A stretch of DNA of 31,984 nt from Firmicutes bacterium UBA5201 (lineage in GTDB: Bacteria; Bacillota; Clostridia; Peptostreptococcales; Acidaminobacteraceae): contig DHVT01000029.1 in the NCBI GenBank assembly GCA_002412775.1, forward strand, positions 1 to 31,984, in the 5' to 3' direction. The notes under the pieces are model-generated. The model saw only the letters and a program-made list of their open reading frames with translations, made no database searches and had not been told where the DNA came from. Below are positions 14,628-21,860 of this stretch, piece by piece (the stretch's first letter is position 1; each line of letters starts with the position of its first letter). The translations under genes were made by a program, and so were the position numbers.

Positions 14628-16847
14628 ATGAGGTTCAATAAAATGGTCATGATTCTTTTGATTATGGTCATAATAATCGGGATGATACCAGTGGTTTCAG
14701 CTTCACCTGAAATTGATGGTACCGAGCAACAAGATACAAATTACGTTTCAAAGAAAGACAACAAAGAGGATCCAATTACAGAAAAGCAACTGGAGCTAAA
14801 GGAAAAAGCTATTGAGGCAGTTTTGAACGGGAAAAATGGTGGGAAAGTTGTGGAAGTCGCTAAAGGACAGTTCGTTGAACTGGAACGTTCAGGCGAAGGC
14901 ATGATTTGGACCGTTCTGGGAGAATTTGCCGATATGAAGCACAATGAAATTAGCGAACCAGATAGAAGTATAGATAATACGACGATATGGGTTGAAGATT
15001 TCAATCGAGATTATTACATGGATATATTATTCAATAAAGCCAAAGGCGCCAATTCAATGGCAAATTATTATATTGAGCAATCATCGGGACGATTTTCTGT
15101 TAGCGGTGACGTAACAGATTGGGTGTCAGTTCCTGGTAATTATGCCACTTATGATGACGATTTGGGGGCTGCAGTATGGTTCTTCCTAGAACACAGCATC
15201 AACGGTTGGTACCAAGACCAACTGGACGAAGGAAAAACACCAGAAGAGATCAATGCTTACCTGAGTCAATTCGACGTTTGGGATCGATACGATTATGATG
15301 GCGATGGCGATTTTGATGAACCTGATGGTTATATCGATACTTTCCAATCCGTTCACGCAGGTGAGGGTGAGGAAGCAGGTGCTCCACCTGAGGCAATTTG
15401 GAGCCATAGTTGGTATGCAAGATATCAATTGATTGGTAGTGACGGTCCTGATTTTAATAAACTTGGAGGCATTAAAATTGGACAAAGTGATTATTGGATA
15501 GGAAAATATACTATCCAGCCTGAAAATGGCGGAGTGGGCGTATTTGCCCATGAATTTGGACACGACCTCGGTCTTCCTGATTTATATGCGTATGATGGTG
15601 AAAATGGAACCGGATTTTGGTCTTTGATGTCATCGGGTTCTTGGCTTGGTGATGGCACTGAAGATATAGGTTCAAAGCCAGGACATATGGGCGCATGGGA
15701 AAAATTCCAACTGGGTTGGCTCAATTATGAGGTCGCTTTTGCAGGTGCAAAGTCTGACCATAGACTTGGACCAATGGAATTCAATACGAAACAGGCTCAA
15801 GGTGTTTTTGTGATATTGCCTCAAAAGGAAGTTGTATCCGATATTGGCGAACCTTATTTAGGAGAGAGATTCTTTTACAGCGGATCTGGCAATGATCTGG
15901 ATCATTTTATGTACAAAGCATTTACGCTTGGACCAAGCACCACACTTGCAGCTAAGGTCAATTATGAAATCGAGTCGGATTGGGATTATGCCTATGTCGT
16001 TGTTTCAACGGATGGAGGCGTTTCATGGACACCGGTTCATACAAATCTCTCAACAGATGACAATCCAAACGGTCAAAATTTTGGACATGGAATCAGTGGC
16101 TACTCGGGAGGTTGGGTCGACCTGACAGTTGATTTGAGCGCTTATGAAGGTGATGTGATGGTTGGTTTCCGCTACTGGACAGACCCATATGTTGCGGAAG
16201 TCGGCTTGATGATTGATGAAATCAGCATCACAGATTATCCCGTCTTCGGAGCAGAGGAAGACGAAGGTTGGATGTTTGACGGATTCCGTATTTCCACAGG
16301 CGTGGAATCCAAACTTTTCAATCACTATTATGTTTGTGAGTACCGAACTTACATGGGTTATGACAGCACACTCAAGGTGGGACCATATCACTTCGGAACC
16401 CCATCCATTCCAAATTATGTGGACCATTTCCCATATCAGGACGGTCTCCTGATTCATTATTGGGATACCTCACAGCTTGACAATGACATAGGAGGTGAAC
16501 CTGGAAAAGGACTATTGTTACCAATTGACGCACACTTTGAGCCACTTTATAGAAATGATGGTTTATTGTGGCGAAATCGTATCCAGACATACGATTCGAC
16601 ATTCACAATTGCCCGCACAGATGGCATCGACAACATTCGTCATTTGGGAGAACTTTCACCAGTTCCTAGTCTTCCAGGAGTAAGCACTTTCGATGATAGA
16701 ATTCTTCACTACAGCTTTGAGAATCCAATGGGAAGTGCCCTTCATCCGAATACAGGCACTTTGATCAAAGTTGTTCAAGAACCGTATATGAAGAAAGTGA
16801 ACAATCAGGCACCGTTTATTCAAATCAGGATCAGTCCTGCAAAATAA
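14628..16847 (+). CDS. Secreted M6-family metalloprotease (immune inhibitor A-like)
   Basis: 739 residues with an N-terminal signal peptide (hydrophobic 6-24, likely cleavage near VSA-SPE). A propeptide-like charged region follows. The catalytic domain has the zinc motif HEFGHDLGLPD (H308, E309, H312), the M6 hallmark, with a calcium-type acidic loop DYDGDGDFDEPDGY (222-235) upstream. The usual M6 segment FWSLMSSGSW follows the zinc motif. The C-terminal half contains a jelly-roll-like domain (WDYAYVVVSTDGGVSWTPV, then VGFRYWTDP) as in immune inhibitor A. GAGGAGG lies 7 bases before the ATG. It is expected to degrade extracellular proteins, in keeping with an amino-acid-using lifestyle or host/competitor attack. 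Confidence 0.92.
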   Translation: MRFNKMVMILLIMVIIIGMIPVVSASPEIDGTEQQDTNYVSKKDNKEDPITEKQLELKEKAIEAVLNGKNGGKVVEVAKGQFVELERSGEGMIWTVLGEFADMKHNEISEPDRSIDNTTIWVEDFNRDYYMDILFNKAKGANSMANYYIEQSSGRFSVSGDVTDWVSVPGNYATYDDDLGAAVWFFLEHSINGWYQDQLDEGKTPEEINAYLSQFDVWDRYDYDGDGDFDEPDGYIDTFQSVHAGEGEEAGAPPEAIWSHSWYARYQLIGSDGPDFNKLGGIKIGQSDYWIGKYTIQPENGGVGVFAHEFGHDLGLPDLYAYDGENGTGFWSLMSSGSWLGDGTEDIGSKPGHMGAWEKFQLGWLNYEVAFAGAKSDHRLGPMEFNTKQAQGVFVILPQKEVVSDIGEPYLGERFFYSGSGNDLDHFMYKAFTLGPSTTLAAKVNYEIESDWDYAYVVVSTDGGVSWTPVHTNLSTDDNPNGQNFGHGISGYSGGWVDLTVDLSAYEGDVMVGFRYWTDPYVAEVGLMIDEISITDYPVFGAEEDEGWMFDGFRISTGVESKLFNHYYVCEYRTYMGYDSTLKVGPYHFGTPSIPNYVDHFPYQDGLLIHYWDTSQLDNDIGGEPGKGLLLPIDAHFEPLYRNDGLLWRNRIQTYDSTFTIARTDGIDNIRHLGELSPVPSLPGVSTFDDRILHYSFENPMGSALHPNTGTLIKVVQEPYMKKVNNQAPFIQIRISPAK

Positions 16848-16884
16848 TCGTTTTCCAATACGCTGGATTAATGATGTAAACATA

Positions 16885-16911
16885 AAAAACCGCCTTTTGT
16901 AGGCGGTTTTT
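16885..16911. terminator. Bidirectional terminator between the M6 gene and the selenoprotein cassette
   Basis: AAAAACCGCC (16885-16894) and GGCGGTTTTT (16902-16911) form a 10-bp stem with A and T tracts on the two sides, so it works on both strands. For the leftward genes it lies 21 bases after the stop at 16933. This fits readthrough of the in-frame TGA at 17095-17097. Confidence 0.9.
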
Positions 16912-16932
16912 TGTTCGTAATCTTTTTTTGTA

Positions 16933-18075
16933 CTATTGAGTTTTAACCTTTAAAGAACTTAGAAACTTAGTCAACACCAAAACATAGATGATCAGTGCCA
17001 TGATTATACTTACATAATTGAATACTTTCAATAGCGCCGATTGCATGTACAAACCTTGTACATAGACTCCCAAAACTTGGGATCCGACGAGCGCTCAGAC
17101 CATCCCCCATTGAGTTGCTGCATACTTGCTATCAAGGAAATGATTGACCAAGTATGTTCTAATCAAATAAACTGTTGAAATCAACCAAAAGGCAGCAATA
17201 ACATATGAAAGATTCATAATCAGTGGCTGTATGCCTTCCAAACTGAAATTATATAATTTGCTGTAATAGCCCATAAGTCTGTAAGTGCTCAACCCATATA
17301 GACAAGTGATTGGTATTACCAAAAAGAAAGCTGGTAATAAAGGTGCATCGGGCAATTTTTTAGCTTTTAGCAACATTGCGATTAAATGGACCAGTTTTGC
17401 GTTGAGCAGACTAAATCCAAAACCAATCGTCAGGATTGTTGCCAGTGAAGCTATTGTTGCAATGTTGACATTTCCTGAAGTGATTGCTATTCCTGAACCT
17501 GTCAGACTTACAAGGCCAAATGCAAAAACATCCAGAAGCCAAACGAAATTGTACTTCTTGAAATCAATCGATTTTGATACCCAACTTTTCAGTACTTTGA
17601 ATTGCAGAATGATAGCCAATATCCATAAACCGACAAAGAAAACAAAAGAAGGCATCATAAGCGATTGCATACCACCAGAAATCGCAGGAATAAAAAATCC
17701 TGTAGGTGCCCATAGCACATTGGCTGACATCGCCAGAGAACCTATAATCGGAAATATGGTGACATTCCTATAGGGATCGGACATCAACTCGTTCATTGAT
17801 GTTTTTTCACGAATCCAACCAATCATCATTGCAAAGAATATGATGGTCAAAATAAAATGTACTAATACAGCAATCAGCATCACTGCAATCAAGACACCAT
17901 AAAATAGACTTTGAATCGCTGAAAATTGAGTCCAAACGATGTCAGAGATTTTGATAAGTCCTTTTCCATGAGGAATACCAAATTGTAAAAAATTGAAGGG
18001 CATCAATGCTACCCCGCCCGCTGCGAGTGAAGCTTGAAAGAACAGCGGATTGAATTTGCTTTTTAGCTTTTCCAT
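16933..18075 (-). CDS. TDT-family membrane selenoprotein (Sec327 encoded by TGA)
   Basis: A multi-pass membrane protein resembling the tellurite-resistance/dicarboxylate transporter (TDT) family. The frame meets TGA at 17097-17095, then continues for 53 more codons to TAG at 16933. That extension includes a strong membrane helix (residues about 350-370) typical of an intact transporter C-terminus. The conserved-looking segment AATQWGMV-U-ALV suggests Sec at a position where I expect Cys in homologs. A SECIS-like hairpin follows the TGA, and the terminator lies just past the TAG, not the TGA. I start at ATG 18075 (AGGAG upstream) rather than a GTG at 18099. Total 380 residues. I recall a database family called 'TsoY family (seleno)protein' for such proteins; that is memory, not checked. 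Substrate unknown; selenium or sulfur oxyanions are a guess. Confidence 0.75.
17068..17082 (-). promoter_or_regulatory. SECIS-like hairpin of the TDT-family selenoprotein
   Basis: On the minus strand TCCCAA-GTT-TTGGGA forms a 6-bp stem with a 3-base loop starting with G. It extends below by G-U and G-C pairs after one A-G mismatch. The loop begins 18 bases after the TGA, within the 16-37 base window usual for bacterial SECIS elements. Confidence 0.65.
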
Positions 18076-18106
18076 ATTTCTCCTAATATCATTAATCACT
18101 TATTGT

Positions 18107-18460
18107 TTAAAACACAAATACTTTGTCGGCCGAAATACTTGCCTCAGCCAACTCATCCATTGTTGATCTCTCACAACCTGGAATAATCATTTCCATGCTC
18201 AGACCCCGAGCATCCATGCAGCTGCCTCAGAGCTTTACCTTACCTTTTTTGATCAAAACAGATTTTAGCATTCTTCCGATGTTGTAATAACCATTCGGAG
18301 TGTTTTGACCATTGATCGCGTTAACCACGCCATCACCGATCATAGATACATTCAAAGAAATTTCTTCCGATACTTTTTGTAGACTCATAGCCAATCTTAA
18401 AGCATTATATGCCCGCTCGTTACCGTAAGGTCCATCATTGATGATAATCAGATAGTTCAT
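18107..18460 (-). CDS. DsrE-family selenoprotein with U-G-S-C motif (Sec78 encoded by TGA)
   Basis: A small cytoplasmic DsrE/DsrF-fold protein, 117 residues when the TGA at 18229-18227 is read as Sec. The upstream part has the family start (MNYLIIINDGPYGNERAYNALRLA in three pieces: strand, loop, helix) and the NGYYNIGRMLK segment. After the TGA the frame continues with GSCMDARGLSME and ends TMDELAEASISADKVFVF, the expected end of the family. Homologs I recall read VxLCGSCMDARG, so Sec replaces the first Cys of a redox CxxC (U78, C81). A textbook SECIS hairpin follows the TGA. The start has AAAGGAGG upstream. DsrE proteins act in sulfur transfer and persulfide chemistry; here selenium or sulfur relay is inferred. 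It lies between the arsR remnant and the TDT gene. Confidence 0.85.
18195..18213 (-). promoter_or_regulatory. Bacterial SECIS element of the DsrE-family selenoprotein
   Basis: On the minus strand ATGCTC and GAGCAT form a perfect 6-bp stem around the loop GGGGTCT. The loop carries GGUCU, the same motif as the SelB-binding loop of E. coli fdhF. The loop starts 19 bases after the TGA, well inside the functional range. Confidence 0.8.
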
Positions 18461-18487
18461 TCGGTTTCCTCCTTTTAAGAATATTTG

Positions 18488-18817
18488 CTACAAATTGATC
18501 GTGCTCATTATTTCATGCTGTTTTTCCATTTGTTCTATCATAGCTTCCCGCATGAGAATGCATGCTTCAAGAGTTTTTGGATTTGCTATGGAATAGTAAA
18601 CTTTGTTGCCCTCTTTTCTTGTGACAACCACATTCTTTTCTCTCATCACTGCCAGATGCTGAGAAACATTCTATATTTTGATTTCCATTGCTGAGGATAG
18701 CTCATCCACACACATCTCGTGATCACCTAATAAGAATAAGATTTCAATACGTTTTTCATTTGCCATGAATTTGCAAAAATCAGCATGAATTTTGTAAAGT
18801 GCTTTCATAGTATTCAT
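18488..18817 (-). pseudogene. ArsR/SmtB-family regulator interrupted by an in-frame amber codon
   Basis: A leftward frame of 110 codons begins at ATG 18817 (GGAG upstream) with MNTMKALYKIHADFCKFMANEKRI (in two parts: start and first helices). It continues as ELSSAMEIKI, stops at TAG (18673-18671, codon 49), then goes on in frame as NVSQHLAVMREKNVVVTRKEGNKVYYSIANP to TAG at 18488. The second part is the ArsR recognition helix and beta-wing. The amber sits just before NVSQHL, where intact proteins have a Lys or Ser-like residue, inside the DNA-reading helix. No frameshift is present, so a single base change or a sequencing error explains it. Cys15 and Cys38 could have been metal or redox sensors. 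It leads the selenoprotein cassette and should have repressed it through the palindrome at 18838-18857. Confidence 0.8.
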
Positions 18818-18837
18818 TCAATCCATCTCCTGTAAGT

Positions 18838-18857
18838 ACTTGCAAACTATCGCAAAT
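18838..18857. promoter_or_regulatory. Candidate ArsR operator
   Basis: ACTTGC-N8-GCAAAT is an imperfect palindrome lying between the promoter and the arsR start codon, just after the expected transcription start. The position is typical for an ArsR repressor site. Confidence 0.5.
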
Positions 18858-18867
18858 AACCAACAAT

Positions 18868-18896
18868 AGTATAACTGGCTCCATTGTAGCTGTCAA
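18868..18896 (-). promoter_or_regulatory. Promoter of the arsR-selenoprotein cassette
   Basis: On the minus strand TTGACA (18896-18891) and TATACT (18873-18868) are separated by exactly 17 bp. This is the only strong promoter I see for the three leftward genes. Confidence 0.8.
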
Positions 18897-18940
18897 TCTT
18901 GTTGTACGTCTACTCTTGTAGGTTTTCAAGATAAAACAGT

Positions 18941-19630
18941 TCAAATCTCAACAAACGGTTCATTGTCTGCCCAGTTTATGATGATATTCAAATTCCCATT
19001 GCGTTTTCTGAGTTCATCTATAAACATCTTTTGTTGATTGTTGTCATTCATGATGATGTTGTATTTCAGTTCAAAGAGCGAGCCGAAGTTTGTGCTTTTC
19101 ACTCGAACCAATTGATAGGATTTGAGATATGTCTGAAACAAATCATCGAAAAGGTGGGAGTGGTCCAGATCTTCAGGAATTGTTATTTTGAGTTGCATCT
19201 TAGGTTGAATCGCCCTTCCATACCCAGTGATTGTTACAACGACCATGGTGAGGCATAAAACAGCGGCAAACAAAGCTGCGTATGAAATATAGCCCATACC
19301 ACATGCAAGTCCTACAGCGAGTGTAAAGAACACATAAGCGATGTCCTTCGGATCACCTGGTGCGCTTCTGAATCGAATCAAACTGAAGGCCCCGGCAAGA
19401 CTGAAGGCTCTTGCGACGTTGTTGCCAACGAGTAGAATGATAACTGCGATGATGATGGGTAGCATGATCAATGTGACGGAGAAGGTCGGTGAATGACCTT
19501 CTTTTTTATGTGTTTGAATATAGGTGATGCTGATAAAGAAGCCTAGAATCAATGATGATGCGAGTACACTCAGTGTATTGCCGAGAGTCAGTGTATCGGA
19601 TGCTGTTGTTGTGAATAGTAAATCTAACAT
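18941..19630 (-). CDS. DUF4956-family membrane protein
   Basis: 229 residues with about four membrane helices in the first 140 (near 22-40, 52-70, 97-117 and 118-138). The family signature NNVARAFSLAGAFSLIRFRSAPGDPKDIAYVF lies in two adjoining parts between helices. A soluble C-terminal alpha/beta domain of about 85 residues follows. It is the last gene of the VTC-CotH-DUF4956 operon, 3 bases after the CotH stop, with AGGAG inside the end of that gene. These three families are often found together. A joint role in polyphosphate or cell-envelope polymer handling is inferred; the biochemical role of DUF4956 is unknown. Confidence 0.85.
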   Translation of the reverse strand: MLDLLFTTTASDTLTLGNTLSVLASSLILGFFISITYIQTHKKEGHSPTFSVTLIMLPIIIAVIILLVGNNVARAFSLAGAFSLIRFRSAPGDPKDIAYVFFTLAVGLACGMGYISYAALFAAVLCLTMVVVTITGYGRAIQPKMQLKITIPEDLDHSHLFDDLFQTYLKSYQLVRVKSTNFGSLFELKYNIIMNDNNQQKMFIDELRKRNGNLNIIINWADNEPFVEI

Positions 19631-19633
19631 GAG

Positions 19634-21010
19634 TCACTCCTTTAGTTGATTGTTGATATAATCCACTCTTGCTTTGATGACATTGATGATAGGAACGTTG
19701 CCGCCACTAGGCATTTGCATGCCTTGAGGTCTCAATTCCATGCCGGGCGCTTGGCCCTCCTGAGGTTTGAAGTCCACTCCGGGTGCTTGTCCACGTCCAC
19801 CTCCAACGCCACCTCCGACTCTGTTGCCCATTCCCTGGTCGTTTGAAAATTCATAATCCGGGTCATATGCGATGGCAGTCAAGTATTCGTCGTATGTGTA
19901 AAATGAGGTAGGATCCTCCTTGACATATTGATTTATAAGTTCATCAAGCACTTTAACGCGTTCATCAAAATCATCCAAGAGCATTATAAGTTCTGAGACA
20001 TATGACTTGTATTGATCCTTGAATTCTGGCGCAGATAACAGTTTTGTGATCAAAGGAAGTTGACTTCCGCCATTTCCACTGATTGGATTATAAAGATCAA
20101 AACCTTCTGGAGAAGATCCACCGAATCCACCAATGGACATATTCAAATCCCAGGGAAGACAGACAAGTTCACCGTTGTCATTATACAAATAATAATTATG
20201 ACTGAAATTGCCATTGTAACTGTCAAAATTGGCCAGTACTGCGTTGGCTGCAATCATTTTGAGTGCGCTCTCAATGTTGAGCACTTGTTCAATTTGTTCT
20301 GTGTTTTCAGAAGTCAATGAATCAAGAGCGGCAATAAGTGCTGTCAAATCAGACTTGCTTTTATCAGTGCCGTTTTTTTGATCAAACTTACTTTCCGATC
20401 CAGGTGAAAGTGTCGCATTTTCTTCAGCTTTATAAAGGTTGCCGTCATTGTTCCCGAATTGACGCTCAATGTAGGAGTCATCAATGGCTTCGACAGCAAG
20501 ATAAAGACCTTGGTATTCGTCATTGATGCTGACTTTGACATAAGCGAATTCAGGCACATCAAGCCCGAACTCACCCATGATTTGATAACTCAAGAACTCA
20601 CGCATATAGGAAGCGTCGGAATACATATTGTTGATTACGAATTCATTTACCCCTTCCAGGGTCTGACTCTTATCGTATTTATCCAATTTGATGCGATAGC
20701 TGTATCGTTCGGAATCGCTTTGAGCAACTGAACGTAGTGAACTGTTGCCTTTGGTCCTAAACCCCACGTTATCCGCTACGATACCGTCATAATTTATTGT
20801 AGCAACATAATATTCTTCTGCAGTGGGATTATCGAGTGTCGCTTTCCAATCAACCGTTGCAAGGGAGATGTTGATTTCATGTACCATGGTAGGGTCAAAG
20901 ATTGACACAGTCGCTGCAGGTGAAGCGGTTTGTTCAGGAATTGTGGCAGTGCAACCGACTAGAGATAGGATTGCCAACAGCAAAATTGTAGATCGAGCAA
21001 TTTTTTTCAT
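19634..21010 (-). CDS. CotH-family lipoprotein (protein kinase-like fold)
   Basis: 458 residues with a lipobox (LVGC, Cys20), so exposed outside the membrane. The CotH domain shows VGFRTKGNSSLRS, the NNMYSDASYMREFLSYQIM segment, GLYLAVEAID and the catalytic/metal loop VCLPWDLNMSIGG. CotH proteins are atypical secreted kinases that phosphorylate protein substrates such as spore coat CotB. The C-terminus has a Gly/Pro/Met-rich low-complexity stretch with two GQAPG(V/M) units before a final helix. Its ATG overlaps the VTC stop (ATGA), so the genes are translationally coupled. The substrate is unknown; a spore-coat role is not supported by this setting. Confidence 0.88.
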   Translation of the reverse strand: MKKIARSTILLLAILSLVGCTATIPEQTASPAATVSIFDPTMVHEINISLATVDWKATLDNPTAEEYYVATINYDGIVADNVGFRTKGNSSLRSVAQSDSERYSYRIKLDKYDKSQTLEGVNEFVINNMYSDASYMREFLSYQIMGEFGLDVPEFAYVKVSINDEYQGLYLAVEAIDDSYIERQFGNNDGNLYKAEENATLSPGSESKFDQKNGTDKSKSDLTALIAALDSLTSENTEQIEQVLNIESALKMIAANAVLANFDSYNGNFSHNYYLYNDNGELVCLPWDLNMSIGGFGGSSPEGFDLYNPISGNGGSQLPLITKLLSAPEFKDQYKSYVSELIMLLDDFDERVKVLDELINQYVKEDPTSFYTYDEYLTAIAYDPDYEFSNDQGMGNRVGGGVGGGRGQAPGVDFKPQEGQAPGMELRPQGMQMPSGGNVPIINVIKARVDYINNQLKE

Positions 21011-21723
21011 GAGGATCTCCTTAAATTTGATTTTAAGTATTTCTCGTACGCTTGGCCGTATTTGGAGAAATGTGTCGGGAATATTTTTGTTTCAGAAAGT
21101 GCTCTGGCCAACCAGATCGGGATGGTGTCTGAAAACTTTATTTCCATGAGTGTCTTTTCATCGGACAGAAGGGGAAAACCATTGTTGGCTCCATTTTGAT
21201 GCGTGTAGATATTTTGATCAAAAGTGACCCTTAGACTTTTGTCTTCATTCCCGATATAAGCGAGACGTTCATAACGGATGAACCATTTCGGGGACAATTC
21301 ATAACGGGTGAGCAAGTCTTGAATTTCTGATAAGATCTGGTGATCAATGTAATTGTCAGTGTTCGGGCATAATCCGGTTTCAGCAAATCGCATGGCATCG
21401 GAAAGAGGAATGGATGTTCTGCGTTTGGATACGATGCCTCCTATTTTTTTCTTGATTTCAATGAAAACCTCGTTTGAACCATCATCCATGGATTTATAAC
21501 TCCGCAGTCTAAGTTTTTCCTTATAATAAGGTCCACCGATTGACGCCCGGATGAGATCGTAATGATCTGTGTCAAAATATAGGTTGTAAAGTGTGTACAG
21601 TTCTCCATCTCTGTTATGTTCATCCAGCGACATATGCTCATTTATTGAGCTGAGTATTGAATCCCGCTGTGGTCCATCCAACAAGTATTTTTTTTCGAAT
21701 CGTTTGAAACTATTGAGAATCAT
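21007..21723 (-). CDS. VTC-domain protein, putative polyphosphate polymerase
   Basis: About 238 residues forming one VTC domain with the tunnel-lining basic motifs: RFEKKYLL near the start, LRLRSY, FIEIKKKIGG, RRTSIP, WFIRYERLAY, LRVTFDQN and LMEIKF. In yeast Vtc4 this fold makes polyphosphate from ATP using such Arg/Lys and a metal-binding Glu. I choose the ATG at 21723, since AGGTTGATC lies just upstream, rather than a start 15 codons earlier. It is the first gene of the operon, ahead of CotH and DUF4956. The promoter region has Pho-box-like repeats, which would fit phosphate-linked control. Confidence 0.85.
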   Translation of the reverse strand: MILNSFKRFEKKYLLDGPQRDSILSSINEHMSLDEHNRDGELYTLYNLYFDTDHYDLIRASIGGPYYKEKLRLRSYKSMDDGSNEVFIEIKKKIGGIVSKRRTSIPLSDAMRFAETGLCPNTDNYIDHQILSEIQDLLTRYELSPKWFIRYERLAYIGNEDKSLRVTFDQNIYTHQNGANNGFPLLSDEKTLMEIKFSDTIPIWLARALSETKIFPTHFSKYGQAYEKYLKSNLRRSS

Positions 21724-21753
21724 GATCAACCTGCCTTTCTTATTACATAAGTA

Positions 21754-21800
21754 ATTATAAAGGGGCACTTTGTCGTTTACATGACCGTTATGTGACCGTT
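21754..21800 (-). promoter_or_regulatory. Activator-type promoter of the VTC operon with Pho-box-like repeats
   Basis: A perfect -10 TATAAT (21759-21754) has no recognisable -35. Instead two direct repeats, GTCACA and GTCATG on the minus strand (21796-21791 and 21785-21780), lie just upstream with an 11-bp period; on the plus strand TGACCGTT is repeated exactly at 21782 and 21793. This arrangement is typical of OmpR/PhoB-type activated promoters. Confidence 0.65.
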
Positions 21801-21835
21801 TTCTGAATTTGATGAAATCACAATGAAAAATGGGT

Positions 21836-21860
21836 AAAAAAAAGAGACGTATACGTCTCT
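21836..21860 (-). terminator. Terminator of the two-component operon
   Basis: The palindrome AGAGACGTATACGTCTCT (21843-21860) overlaps the histidine kinase stop codon and is followed, on the minus strand, by a run of eight T. Confidence 0.85.

Noticed and set aside
17095..17097. TGA taken as the real stop of the TDT-family gene
   Set aside because: An open frame of 53 codons with a membrane helix, a hairpin at SECIS distance and a terminator 21 bases after the distal stop all favour readthrough.
18671..18673. Pyrrolysine or other amber recoding in arsR
   Set aside because: Known bacterial pyrrolysine use is restricted to methylamine-type enzymes. A single nonsense change or read error is simpler.
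18485..18694. Rightward frame of 69 codons opposite arsR
   Set aside because: It is a shadow of the interrupted ArsR frame on the other strand.
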